Shown: piece by piece, positions 19,028 through 30,177 of the stretch
Layout of the letters: the number at the start of each line of letters is the position of its first letter
Numbering within the stretch: position 1 is the first letter of the stretch
From: Ixodes scapularis
Taxonomy: Eukaryota; Arthropoda; Arachnida; Ixodida; Ixodidae
Assembly: GCF_016920785.2 (NCBI RefSeq)
Contig: NW_024609879.1
Coordinates: 12,277,145-12,341,144, forward strand
Direction: 5' to 3'
DNA length: 64,000 nucleotides
Position numbers and translations under genes: made by a program
Notes under the pieces: model-generated
What the model was told of the DNA's origin: nothing
Databases searched by the model: none
Seen by the model: the letters and a program-made list of their open reading frames with translations, nothing else

Positions 19028-21826
19028 TGCAGACTATTTTGCCAAGACGTCGAACGTTTGCCAAGCACCAGTGGCGAAACATCCCATTGGTACCGACGGT
19101 GACGTGCACCCAGTTCACCAGTCACCGTACCATGTTTCTTTGAGAGAAAGGCAAGTCGTCCAAGAACAGGTTCAAAAAATGATCGATGGTGACATCACCC
19201 AAATGACAAGCAGTATATGGGTTTTACCTGTGCTGCTCGTAAAGAACAAGGACGGAACCCTGATATTAATTGTGGACTATCGCCGACTCAGTGCCGTGCC
19301 AAACAAAGACGACTGACCTCTTTCTCCCATCGACCCTAGACAATCTGGTTACTTTTCAAATCAATCGACGAAAAGTATCGGGAGTGGCTCCCGATACTTT
19401 CGTCGATTGATTTGTAAAGTGGCCAGTGTCAGAACAAGGCTGACGAATGGAAACGGGAAAAAACTGCCTTCGCCAAGCATGACGGACTGTGCGAATTTAA
19501 AGTCATGCCCTTCAGACTATCTAAAGCGCCGGTGACCTTCCAGCTTGTCATGGAGACCATGCTAGCAGGCTTCGAACGGCCGAGCTGTCTCGTCTGCCTC
19601 GATGACCTTGTGGTGTTCGCCCCCAACTTCGACGAGCGCTTACAATAACTTCGTTCCGTACCTCAAGCCATCAAGGCCGCTGGACTAACTTTCAAGCTAA
19701 CTAAATGTCGGCTCACTTATGGTTATCTGAAGTTCCTAGGCCAGGTTGTGAGCAGCGAAGATGTTCGTCTTGACCCCAAGAAAACGCGCGCCGCAGCAGC
19801 GTTTTTCCCGTCGTGAAACAAAAAGCCCGTAAGAGGATACCTAGACCTCTGTGCCTACTACAGGCGCTTCGCTCAAGATTCGCCAAGCATTGTGCACCAC
19901 TGACATACCTTACGAAAAACGCCGTAAAGTTTCAGTGGACAGAAGAGCACCAGTGGGTCTTGACGAGCTTAACCGAAGACCTCAAACACCTCCTTGCCTT
20001 TGACGTTTCGACCAGCGAACACAAACAGAAATTCACACGGACGGAAGTAACACGGGGCTTGGCGCAGTGCTGGTCCAAATACAGGAGGGAAGAAGAAAGA
20101 GGGCAGCAGGACACTATACAAGGGGGGAGGGGATAATTACTCCACGACGAACAAAGAATGCCTCGTCTGGGCCATCATCAAGTTTCGCCCGTAATTTCGC
20201 GGAAATCCGTTCCGAGTGGTTACAGACCACCACTGCCTCTGTTGGCTCGCGAATCTGAAGGACTCCTTAGGATGCCTCGCCCGGTGGAGTCTGCAACTGC
20301 AGGAGTTTTACATGACCATGGTGTTCCGGCCTAAAGCGCAGTGACGCCAATTGTCTGTCAAGTGCCCCCGTCGAGGCCGGACCAGCCTGCACTATAGCCG
20401 ACAACGACGACTGTTCTCTCGATGCACTTAGTGTCAGTGACATGGCAGAACTCCAAAACATAACACACAATTGAAAGAAATTATCGTGCACCTAGACAAA
20501 CAAGAACGTGCGGTTTCCCGCGTCTTCCTACGAACACTGCCAACCTTCTTCATCCGACAAGGTATAAGGTAAACTTCACCAACAACAACACGATGTGGTT
20601 GTTGGCGGTCTTTTCCAGTCTTCGGGAAGAAATATTTGAAGGCTGCTTACGATGCCCGATGGCGAGGCACCTTGGCTTCAGCAAGACGCTTGCGGGGATA
20701 CGCGAGAAGTTCTACTGGTTCCAAGTTTACGAAAACAGTCCATCATTACACGTGATCTTGCCACGATTGTCAACGACTGAAGAAACCGCCGACAAGGCCG
20801 GCAGGACTTCTTCAGCCCATTGCACCGCAATCTGCCCCATTCCAGCAAATCGGACTGGAATTACTTGGACCGTCTCCACCGTCGACACATGGAAACCGTT
20901 GGATAATCGTGGCAACTGTTTATCTAACCCGTTACGCCGAGACAAATGCACTCCCAACGGGAACCGCGCTGGAACTAGCCAAGTTTTTTATCGAGTTCGT
21001 CGTCCTCTGACACGGCGCCCCCGAAGTCATCATTACAGATCGTAAATCATCGTTCATTGACAAGCTGACTCAAAATATCCTTTGCATGAGCAGCACAAGC
21101 CACCGTGCCACCACGACGTGCCATCCGGAGACCAATGGACTAACAAAGGGCTAAGCAAAACATTCGCCGACATGATATTTATGCATGGCGACATAGACCA
21201 CAAGACGTAAAGCGAACTGTTACCCTACGTCACGTTTGCTTAAAACACGGCGGTGCATGAGACCACAGGAGTAACACCGTTTCAGCTGGTGCATGGCCGA
21301 AAACTAACAACCATGCTCGAAACGATGCTGCTGCGCGAACCAGCTGACGACGGGATCCACAACGCCCAGGCGGTTGCACAACAGCCTGAAGGAGTTCGCT
21401 AGTTTGCCCGACTCCGGGTACAGGATCAACAACGTGTCGACGCTACCCAGTATAAGCTTCATCAGAACGACGTTCGGTTCAAGCCTGGAAACCGTGCGTG
21501 AGTCTGAACCCCGATACGACGACGCGGTCCAAGCGAGAAAGGCATGAAGTGTTACTTCGTGCCCTACAGGGTATTTCGTCGAATCGGATATCTGAACTTT
21601 GATGTGATGCCAGGCGGGACAAGAACAAAATCACTCCACCAACCACGACGTGAAGTCGCTCACGTAGTGCCTGAAACCGTACTACGCACAAAAAGACTGG
21701 ACTGTTATCCCCCTGCTACGCTTGATATGACCGTGTTTTACCAGCCTTCGTATTTTCCTACTATTTTGTTCGTTTCGCTTTGTTTTGTTTCCTTGCACGT
21801 TGCTTCAAGACAATTTTCTTTTTGAA
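19028..21826 (+). pseudogene. Ty3/gypsy pol: RT, RNase H, integrase, decayed
   Basis: Segments in order: RT fingers (open 19071-19316, with Val-Gln-Glu-Gln-Val and Lys-Asp-Gly-Thr-Leu then Val-Asp-Tyr-Arg-Arg). A 34-bp foldback at 19351 replaces the next motif. The RT palm (19447-19648) has Leu-Asp-Asp at 19598-19606; the preceding Tyr is Cys. RT thumb and connection run 19730-19900. RNase H pieces run 20125-20340. The integrase zinc region is near 20650-20830 (His-Leu-Gly-Phe-Ser). In the integrase core (20860-21150), Ile-Thr-Asp-Arg keeps the second Asp, but the catalytic Glu after Asn-Gly-Leu-Thr is Lys (AAG 21146-21148). A C-terminal region runs to about 21720. More than ten stops or shifts. 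It may be the distal half of the element whose gag end and protease lie at 13642-15270. Confidence 0.82.
19351..19420. repeat. 34-bp foldback inside gypsy RT
   Basis: ACTTTTCAAATCAATCGACG... (19351-19384) and its inverted copy (19388-19420) flank a 3-bp loop, with one indel and one mismatch. It replaces the RT segment that normally carries the first catalytic Asp. Confidence 0.8.
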
Positions 21827-21836
21827 GGGGGAGTAA

Positions 21837-22235
21837 TGCCACGCGCGTCTTAGAGTAAGCGCGCCCGTGGCCAAATGGTTATCTTGCTTGGCTCTTGCGC
21901 AAATGACCGAGGTTCGATGCTTAAGAGCGGAAGCACCTTTTATTATTTCGGTAAATGTCACATTCTGGTGGATTCGAGAACTCTGTTGTTTATTCGAGCC
22001 CCCAATGTTCTACGTGCCGAACTTCTTACGCCGATTTTTCCAGAAGCCCACGTGTATACATAAAGGTTTCCACGTGGCGAGCCGGAGCCAGCCTCGCCCC
22101 AGCGCTCAGTTCTGCGCATACGCTGCCATCGACGCCTGCGACTCTAGCATTCTTTTATTTTGTTTTAAGCGAAAATTCTACCCATTAAACGTTTAGTTTC
22201 CTTCGGTTATTCGTCGCCTCGTCAATTGTCATTTG
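21837..22235 (+). repeat. possible gypsy 3' LTR
   Basis: A purine run GAAGGGGGAG (21824-21833) directly after integrase resembles a polypurine tract. The following sequence starts TGCCACGCGCGTC. It has TATACATAAA near 22055 with an initiator-like TCAGTTCTGC 40-50 bp later, and ATTAAA near 22186 as a weak polyadenylation signal. The 3' border is not certain (a CA end lies near 22250) and no 5' partner LTR is in the window. Within it, 21861-21935 has an A-box-like TGGCCAAATGG and a B-box-like GGTTCGATGC about 40 bp apart, which could instead mark a tRNA-derived insertion. Confidence 0.35.
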
Positions 22236-22239
22236 TGAC

Positions 22240-23890
22240 GATATCAAAACAGGGCGCAAGCTTGCTTGACAAACAGTCAACCCGCTGAAAAGCTGGTGGC
22301 AGCATTTTATAGCAAATCTCTATGTGACTCGAAGGTGGAATTTTTCGTGTCCACCGACAGAAAACCCACGCGCGAGCCTTATTACCGTTCGCGCGCGCCT
22401 TATATTTTATGATGTTATTTTGACACTTATTCAAATAAGAAAACACGAAACAGGTTTTAAAGGTGCTTGATATATGGCAAGCACGTTGCGCTCCCCGCAT
22501 GCGTTTCTCTGTAAAGATTGTGGTCGCATAAGCTGCCGCGGCAACGGGAGCTTATGAAGTGCTTAATATAAAACTGGTGGCTGGACAGCGAGGCTGTAGT
22601 ATACCCTGCTACGTTCTCCCAGTGCACTATTGACCCTTTTTTATGGCAAACGCCGCCAGGTTGCGCTCCAGTCTTTGAAGTGCAAGAGCACATCCGTTTT
22701 ACAAAAAAATGAGCAGAGGCCACCTTGACACCTCAGCATGAAATGCATGTGAAATGTTGAACCACCGATTCTCCTGGTGAACGACAAGAGAACGAAGGAG
22801 TGCGATATATGTTAAAATGCTCCGATTATCCTTGTAAACCAATTGTCCTCTTTGAAGATCCAATATTGTACAGCAGAAGGACGTCGGTAAATATCCAGCT
22901 TCGTTGTATGTGTAGCATTTGTGCATTCTAGCACTGGTGACATAAGCAAGCTCAACAGGCTTGTAAACACGGTGCGGACGGCAGTCGTTTGCGACGCATG
23001 CGGCAGTTCATGTCTTTAAGCAGCAAAATGCTCTATATCAAATGATTTATGTAAGAAAAGTAAACGCCGAGCACAAAAACCTTCGTTTATATGAAAATCT
23101 TCGTATGCTGCCATTGCCGGGCAGCTTACGCAAACGCAGTCTTTACCAAAAACGCATGCAGAGCGCTACGTGTTTATCATCGTTCACGCGCGCCATATAG
23201 TCTATAACGTGTTTTAGAAACCTGTTTTGTAGTTTTCTTATTAAAGCAAGTGTCAAAATCACATGATAAATATTAAGACATACGCGAACGGTGAAAGGGC
23301 GCGCGCGTGGGTTTTCTCTCGACGGGCACGAAAAATATCCCACCTGCGAGTCATATACAGCAACGCTGTAAAAAGTTTTGGTAGAGGGCATTTACCTTTT
23401 TTCGTCAATCATTTAGTATAGATCCTTTTGTTGTTTACAAACGTGAACTTTCACTTGTGTCCCAAGCGACTTCCGGTGGCATCACCTTTCCAAGCCTGTT
23501 GAGCATGCTTATTTTACCAGTGCTAGAAACCATCAATACAACACGGACAGCAGTGCCCGATATTTAACGAGGGATTTCGGTTGTAAAAAATTACATCCCG
23601 GAGGAGGCAAGTTGGTTTTCATGAATACTCTAAATATTTTAACAAATCGTGCACCCCTTCAGTCTTTTGGCGTTCACCTGGAGATTTGGTGGACAAACGT
23701 TTTATCTAGACTTTCAGCAGCAGTGCTAAGGTGGCCCTTGTTCATTCATTTTATAAACCGGAATTTCTCTGGTACGTCAAGGAGTGGAGCACCACCTGGT
23801 GGTGTTTTCTATAGAAAGTGTCTTGAGAGCTGTGGGCAATCGTTGCATATGATACCGCAGCTTTGATATCCGACCAGCTTCCCAGCTTGA
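22240..23890. repeat. inverted, circularly permuted repeat pair
   Basis: Three blocks on the left recur inverted on the right: block A 22290-22465 with 23215-23380 (shared GAAAACCCACGCGCG), block B 22570-22810 with 23600-23880, and block C 22924-22965 with 23490-23530 (shared CTAGCACTGGT and GCTCAACAGGCTTG). The left order is A-B-C. Reading the right side on its own strand gives B-C-A, so the two halves are permuted and not mirror images. Identity is moderate, about 70-80 percent by eye. No coding capacity. Confidence 0.65.
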
Positions 23891-25060
23891 ATCATAGACT
23901 TATTTTTTAAGATCAGCTTTAAAGATGATCGCGATATTCCTTTTGTGTAACATTTCGGAGGGGCTTGTATTAAGTCTTCGTAAATCAATGTCAATAATTT
24001 TATTTGGTCGGACCTTGGACTAAAGTTACCATTTAAAATTAAAATTCCTGCACCCCCCCCCCCCTCCCCCCGCTTTTTAACCAGGATTTTAGCCAACATT
24101 GAGGTGACCGAGACGCTCATATTTTCTTCGGAACCACACCCCTTATTTCCTTTTTCTACTCTCGTCTGTACCGGGACATTTTCGGAGTACTCGTGTCGAG
24201 CGCATGTTTCATAAAGGCTAGAAAGTCGCACACAAGGGTCCGGGGGTCTTTTTTTAATATAGGCCAAAAGCAGGCGTATTTTGAATTGTCAAACAATAGA
24301 AAACACGCGCTCATTTGAAAAAAAAACAACCTATAAACAAACCAGCGCTTATTAAAGAATGAGCCCCGAATACACGGTACCAGCGTAGTTCGAACCAGAA
24401 GAACATAGCAAAATGATCCGTAGAACAATAATACTGCTTACAATACTGCAACACTTTGCGCGATAAAGATCATCCTACGCTCTCGTGCTCATTCGTGTAG
24501 TTTCTGTCCCTTTTCTGACGTCTTTTCTGCGTAAAATTGTGAGGCCATCTCCGACAATGTAGAGCTAAATGAACCCCGGGCTATGAGTTACAATCGACTT
24601 GTCGTCATGTTAAAAGTTCTACAAATAATTAGGAAAAAATATATAGGACTGAAGAATTTAACATGATGAAGAATGTACAAGCACCACGTCTTGTGTAAAA
24701 AAACGTATTAAGGAAGCGCCAGAAAGGGTTAAATAACATTTTCTTTGCAATGCCATCTTGTCGAATGTCAAGACCTACCACGGCGACGCAATCTAGTCTT
24801 CTCTGCTCCCTCCTACATACGTGAAAACAGGGCATCTGGCTGCCATGTTCTCACTTGTGTTACCCAGCACGGGCAGTTTCACACTAATCGAACCTATCAT
24901 GACGAGGAAGATGTATGCATGGGCTAGCACTCATGAAACCTGAGATCGCAAGGGAAGCTCTTCGGAACGTGCAATCTCAGTATCAACGTTTTTGTGGCGC
25001 AAGAACAAGACATGAATGTAAGCATTTTGGTGGACATCCACCTGTTTAGGAATGATAAAA
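23891..25060. other. no gene seen
   Basis: A run of C with one T (24053-24069). Minus-strand open frames at 23809-24267 and 24156-24428 overlap, show no family motif and contain homopolymer-derived residues. Confidence 0.45.
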
Positions 25061-25527
25061 TTATAGAAAGGCTATAATGAAAATTAATAAACTAATAAAG
25101 ATCCCGACGTTTCAAAGCCAGCTCGGTGCCTCGATCACGAGAAATTGTTTTTGTTTTCGTCTTTTAGAGTGGCCGGTTTTGACGTCTTCTGTTCAAGCTG
25201 AGGTCCTTTCTTCGCGTTTGTTGCTGACGAGGTTTCGCTCGACGCACCCCTCATGGCGCAGTGTAAACCACTGCAGACACGTAGGGGCTTCAAAATGTCC
25301 CAGCTGACCATTTGATGTTGTCTTAGATGTTTGGACGTGCAAAGACTATAATAAAAAGTCGTCGTCGCCAGTTTCTTTTTGTGTCAAGAATGCAGTCGTT
25401 GTTGAATGCGATGCTGTGGTCCTTCCCAATGTGCTCTGTCAGCGCGCTACCCTGCACATCATCATCTTTGACATGATAGTGACGCTGGCGTTGGCCTTCC
25501 GGAAAATGCGTGGTTTTTTCACCGCAC
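25060..25527 (-). pseudogene. Penelope-like element 3, GIY-YIG end and tail
   Basis: The minus frame 25323-25559 carries, from about residue 27 onward, the distal part of a Penelope GIY-YIG domain: His-Val-Lys-Asp-Asp-Asp-Val then Leu-Thr-Glu-His then Asp-His-Ser-Ile-Ala-Phe-Asn-Asn, parallel to the better copy at 43103-44331. The Gly-Ile-Tyr/Tyr-Ile-Gly half is missing. The tail near 25095-25140 has the family stem-loop followed by GAAACGTC. It is 5'-truncated, as is common for Penelope copies, and abuts a LINE tail at 25528. Confidence 0.6.
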
Positions 25528-26150
25528 AATAATAATAATATTAGTAATACTTTATTCAAATAACATTACAAATATAATTATGCTGCCTAAAAAAAGCAGT
25601 GTCCTGCTTAAGCATTGGGCCAGAGAGCAAGTTAAAATACAAGTACAAACGAGCTCGATGTAAACATGTAAATTTTATCTAATGTTTTTTCGTTGAATAA
25701 AACAAAAAACAAATAGAACGAATGTATGCTCGATATAAGAAAGAAAATGCAACAAAAATTAACGCACCAAAAAAGTCTATGAAAAAATATTTCTACAGCA
25801 AGAGAAAAGTAAAATATTTGAAGAAAATATGTATTAAGCAGACACTCAGGCACAAAACACACTAGGTAAAAAAAATCAGTCAAGAACAAAGACACAAAAG
25901 GAACATGAAATTCGCGGCGAATTCCTGAAATACAAAAGCGCCACGGATAAGGATGGAACAAAAATACGAACCGGAGAAGCGCTTACTATCAACTGATTGT
26001 TTAATGCATGATAAGAGAAAGTCGAAAATGAAAGAAGAAAGGCTAAATTAAAATGCTCAATGCATTCAAACACAAATTTAATATTTGAATATTTAAAAAA
26101 AAAATTGAGGATAATTAAATTCAAAAAGGCGAGAGATAGGAAAAGAAAAG
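25528..26150 (-). repeat. LINE 3' region with (TAA)n end
   Basis: On the minus strand the sequence ends in a (TAATAAT)n-like run at 25529-25545, preceded by TTTGAATAAAGTATTAC with its AATAAA signal. This is the look of a LINE 3' end. The segment about 25920-26030 recurs in the opposite orientation at 32960-33110 (shared GATAGTAAGCGCTT and TCGTATTTTTGTTC-type words), showing it is a dispersed repeat. No reverse transcriptase is attached, so only the 3' untranslated part is present. Confidence 0.55.
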
Positions 26151-26285
26151 GCCGCTAGATTACGAAAAAACTTGAGGTACCCTATCTTTTTCTCGGACTT
26201 TTATATTGATAGTGTGCTAGTGCACGTGTCTTTTTCCTAATACACATAGCTTGCACTGACGTCACCTCGCAAACTTTTGACCACT

Positions 26286-26602
26286 GTTGGGACCGAGCGG
26301 CTGTCCGGGGACTATGGGGACGGCAGGGAGCCGAGCCAGGGCAGGAACCCATGTGGAGGCCGGACTCGGGAAGGACTAGGGAGCAGGAGGGTGTCTCGTA
26401 AAGGTAACTCTTTATACTTACATATGAACAGGTTACATCATATGTCGGGAGAGCGCTTGAGAGCGCTCGAGAGCACATAGTAGCAGCCGCCTGCTGCTGC
26501 TTTTATAACCTCACTTTTTCCCCACGTTCCCAGTAGTTAATCCCTATCCTTCATTGTTCGTAATATCCAGGCACGCCATGTCCCTCTCCCTCACACCGCC
26601 AC
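26286..26602 (-). repeat. possible solo LTR
   Basis: On the minus strand this block starts TGTGGCGGTGTGAGG, has TTATAAAAGC (26495-26505) as a strong TATA box, a downstream AGTATAAAGAG, and ends GGTCCCAACA. TG...CA ends plus an internal TATA box fit an LTR. There is no clear 5-bp target duplication, and neither a primer-binding site nor a polypurine tract adjoins, so this is only a suggestion. Confidence 0.3.
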
Positions 26603-26622
26603 ACGTGACACACACACGGAAG

Positions 26623-26976
26623 GGCTAGACTAGGGAGCCTTCATGTGCGCTTTGCTAGGGTGATGCCACTCTTTGTAATACCACTCGCCGACAAACCAGC
26701 AGCCATTTTGTTCCTCGGCGATAATCCGTGGGGCTTATAAACCTCCCGGAAACAAGCACCTTATCTCAGAAGTTCGGAGCAGCGTTGTGGAACCCACGGA
26801 GGGAGGATTAGCATTTTCCCCCTCGGATGGGATTACCGATGGGCACAAAGGCCACTTTCTGTCGCACGGGGAAACAATGAGAGAAACAAAATGGCGGTGG
26901 AAGAGGGTGTGGGAAAAGGAAGCAGGCAGTTGGCATCACTCTATGCGAAGCGCACATGAAGGCACTCTAGGCTAGA
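26623..26976. mobile_element. non-coding element with about 45-bp TIRs
   Basis: The left GGCTAGACTAGGGAGCCTTC...GTGATGCCA and the right TGGCATCACTCTATGCGAAG...CTAGGCTAG are inverted copies over about 45 bp with some 8 differences. The interior is about 265 bp without coding motifs. No target duplication could be fixed. Confidence 0.6.
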
Positions 26977-27646
26977 CATTTTTGGCCGCGGTGCCGCCGG
27001 TCAATCTTGGCGGACAATGGTGCCATCGAAGTCGGCGGAAGACATCCATAATTGCAGGCGTCCTGGCTTCCGTGTGGTAGGGGACAATCCCACGGGCGAT
27101 CTAAGCTGGGGAAATTGAGTAAAGCCCCCTCCTGTGTCGAGGTCGTCCCAAAAGGCTGCCGGCTCGCCGTGCGTCGAGGTCAGACAGAAGATGCAAGGAG
27201 AGGGGTCGGACAGCAAAGTCGGCTAGATGACACTGGCGTGGGTCAAACCGACAACCCCTCGGAGAAGGTCACGTCGTCCCCGCAAACCAAGCTGTGTTGG
27301 CGACTCAAAGGCGCCTCTCGCTCTGTCTCCGGGTGCAGCTGATCGTAGCCACCCGGCGACGATGCTCCACGGCGTTCCCCCGGCGGGTCGGTTAGGAGGG
27401 GCAAGGTCGACCTTTGGGGCCTTTCGCAACACCACCACGTAAGAGGAGGCGAGGAAAGCTATTTTTGTAAGAATTTTGAGTGACGGGTTAATCTTCAATA
27501 ACCTTCTGGGAGCAGAATAGCGACGGCTGTGCAAATCCGGGAGGCACAAGAAGATACTGCTAAGAGGGGAGCTCCCCCTTCCCCTCTTTTCTGGTGGTCA
27601 TTGGAGCGCTTTTTGAATGACGTCACGTGCAAGCCATGTATGCTTT
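26977..27646. other. GC-rich, no gene recognised
   Basis: GC-rich sequence with overlapping frames on both strands (27001-27549) but no recognisable motif. It resembles the internal leader of a retroelement more than a gene. Confidence 0.35.
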
Positions 27647-27918
27647 TCACCTCAAAAATGTATCTTGCTCTCTTGCTCCGAAAGCGATTGCGGACTTTTT
27701 GATTGATTAAACAGAGGAATGCATTTACTTTCTCTGACATATATGGCTGATGAAAATAAACCCTGGAGAAGGGGAGCAAGAGGGACAAGGGACAAACATA
27801 AATCTCCAAACACAGCTAGGTGACTGGTGAGCGACCGAAAAAATCCGCCTGGCCCGGGTATCAAACCCGGGACCTCTCCATTACAAGTGGAGCGCTCTAC
27901 CAACTAAGCTAACCAGGG
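27647..27918 (-). mobile_element. SINE with tRNA-Thr-like head
   Basis: The minus strand 27918-27847 folds as a tRNA. The D arm is GCTT...GAGC and the anticodon arm CTCCA-CTTGTAA-TGGAG has anticodon TGT (Thr). The T arm CCGGG-TTTGATA-CCCGG is perfect, and the acceptor pairs at 6 of 7 positions with a C-C clash at the terminal pair. The sequence then continues without a terminator T-run through a body with CCTGTCACCTAGCTG-like words to about 27647. Part of the body (TCAGAGAAAGTAAATGC...CTCTGTTTAAT...TTTCGGA) recurs at 32688-32780. So this is a polymerase III-promoted SINE and not a working tRNA gene. tRNA-derived SINEs are known from ticks. Confidence 0.75.
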
Positions 27919-28100
27919 GTTAGACGTCAGTAGAGCAAACGGGTTTTATCAGCCGCCACCAGCCTAACACCAACAAGGGTGAAGCTTGCAATTTAATGTT
28001 ATAATTATAATGCAATTAAATGCAATTAAATGTCCAGCTCGCTTGCCCCTTTGCATTTAATTGCATTATAATTATATGGCTAGTTGTCGTGATGGTGATT
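27919..28100. other. short AT-rich imperfect palindrome
   Basis: AATTTAATGTTATAATTATA near 27990 and TGCATTTAATTGCATTATAATTATA near 28045-28076 form a loose inverted pair. No gene. Confidence 0.4.
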
Positions 28101-29250
28101 AACGTAGGAAAAAGTAGTGCTCTCGTCGTCTTATATTAACCCCGCGCCCAGATTGACCAACGTACACCCTCCCACATGTACACGGAATTTCGTATTGGAC
28201 GTTAACGTTGCTGTTGACATACCTGTGTACCTGCTGGACTCAGCTTTCTCTAGTTTCTCTTGGAAGTTGATTTTCGGACACAGTTCCTTTGTAAAGTTTA
28301 TCATGTGCTGATGTTACTACCTGAATGCCATATTTAGACGCTCTTCGTTTTAAGTTATGTGAGACTTTGTGTGGGCAGAGTATAACACCCGATGGGCGCG
28401 TCTTATCTCTTCTTTTTACATTATGAGTGGCCAAGCTCTCTGCTACATCAAGCATTAAGTGACAGGTATGTTCAGATTCATGCAGTTTTTTTTTTAATTT
28501 TTGCCTTAACACTCTGCTTGGTTGTGTAATCGCAGGATTTCTGCAAGGCTGCTATGAAGCAGGTTTTACAATCCTTCTCTTGATTATTTTAGAATGCGCC
28601 GAATCAATTGGAAGAAGTGATTTTTTGGAGCATGGTTTGTAGGTCCAGCCTATATAGATGTCTTCAAAAGACAGCTGTATATTTAGAAATTGAAGCTTGC
28701 TATCATTTTTTTGTTCGTGCATTATCTTTAGTCACCGAGATTTACTAACAAACGCTTTGTAGATTTTTCTTACAGTCCAGTTTTTTTTGTTCAAGTTGTT
28801 CATGCAGCACGACAAGACAGTCGTCATCATATCTTGACACACGTGATACAAGGTTTGCTGGAAGCATCTGGGCCATGTTTTTGTCACAGTGGGCCGAGAA
28901 AATGTTACGAAGAACTGGTGCTACGCATGAGCTTATGCATATTCCTTTCTTTTACATAAAAGCGTTGTCGTCGAGCGTTACAGCACTGGAGGTAAGGTAG
29001 AATCTCAGAAGCGTCAAGAATGAATCCAGCAAAATACCACACTGATTTTGAAAGGGCACAGTTCCATTGTTGGCAATGCATGCACTGACGGCCGCAAACA
29101 TTTCTTTTTCTGGGACCGAGTAAAGCAAGTTTTCCACGTCAAGAGATAATCCACGCCTGACTGTCGCGCTATTTTGTGTAGGGTGTTCTCTCGATGTATG
29201 TGAGTTGGAAATAAAAAAAATAAAAAAGTTTAAGCAGCTCATGAATAGGG
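28101..29250 (-). pseudogene. Penelope-like element 5, RT relic
   Basis: Reading minus: a segment at 29242-28952 with Leu-Ser-Leu-Asp-Val-Glu-Asn-Leu-Leu-Tyr-Ser-Val-Pro (motif A, Asp-Val). Then a broken motif B with Cys-Ile-Ser-Ser-Cys-Val-Ala-Pro near 28935, and Arg-Tyr-Asp-Asp-Asp near 28840 in place of the usual Arg-Tyr-Val-Asp-Asp. Further on, 28512-28240 holds the region before the GIY-YIG domain, with the Lys-Val-Ser-His-Asn-Leu-Lys-Arg pattern. The sequence fades out near 28100 before any Tyr-Ile-Gly. Penelope RTs prime on nicked DNA and are related to telomerase. Confidence 0.6.
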
Positions 29251-30177
29251 GGAGGGGAGGGTATGGTTCCTCCTCCTCATCCGTACCCAGTCCTTCTTCT
29301 CTCCTCCCATGCTTCTAACCTCGTCCTCTGCTCCTCCTTCTCTCCTCCTGCTCCTCTTCTAAGGGATTTCGATTTTGCGATATACCGCGCTAAACAGTCT
29401 GAGAAAGATGAATATATATATATTCATATTCTCGTTTAACACTTGCCCGGAGAAGGGAAATGTAGTTCTCACACCTGGAAGCTCCCCTCTGTCTAAGTTC
29501 TGCCGGTGCCAGCAAATAGGACAGCAGGATCAAGGCGGCAGAACGAGACAGCGTTAAAGTTAACACTTTGACGAAGCACATGAAACTCTCGATGTCATCC
29601 TACCTGCTGTCGGCATGGTCGAAGGCTGCTCGGCGTTTTTGATTTCCTCAGCATTAGTATTGAGCGAGCTCCCCCGAGAGGACACAGTAGAACAGCGAGT
29701 GCACGTCCCTCGGGGCCAATAAAATGTTTTCCTTCATGACTAGTATGAAGTTATTTTCTCTGGAACGAAATATTTGGTGAGTGCCATAGGCGAGAGATAC
29801 AGAGCTACCATGAGCAAGCCGTTGGCGGCACAAAGTTAACTAACTTTGTCCGACGTGCCACAGAGATCGATAGTTACAGCACAGACCCCTGTCTATGTAG
29901 ATGGCCAGTTGGATAACGAGTACACCATTTTTTCATACGTGCTCCTCTGTGATTTATAAGTGGTGATATCACTTGCCTGCACAACGGGTACCTGGCACCT
30001 CCCCTCGTCCTCCTCCCCTCCACCTCTGCTCTTCCTGCTCCCTCCTCCTCTTCTCATCTCCTCCTCCCTCCTCATCCTCCTCCTTCCTCTTTCTCCGCCC
30101 TGCACTTCCTCCTCTCTCCTCCTTCTCCCTCTTCCTCCTCCTACCCTACTCCTCCTACCCTACTCCTCCTCCCTCCC
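29251..30177. repeat. CT-rich low complexity and intergenic
   Basis: CCT/CTC-rich tracts at 29265-29360 and 30000-30180 flank unremarkable sequence. The long Leu/Ser/Pro frames over 29960-30263 are translations of the tract. The second tract leads directly into a palindrome-repeat copy, as purine-rich tracts also do at 9255 and 62260. Confidence 0.6.

Noticed and set aside
22240..23890. A simple long inverted repeat (foldback transposon)
   Set aside because: The block order is rotated between the two halves, so they cannot pair end to end as mirror-image arms.
27847..27918. A functional tRNA-Thr gene
   Set aside because: The cloverleaf is good, but the outermost acceptor pair clashes, no T-run terminator follows, and the sequence continues into a body that recurs elsewhere; it is a SINE head.
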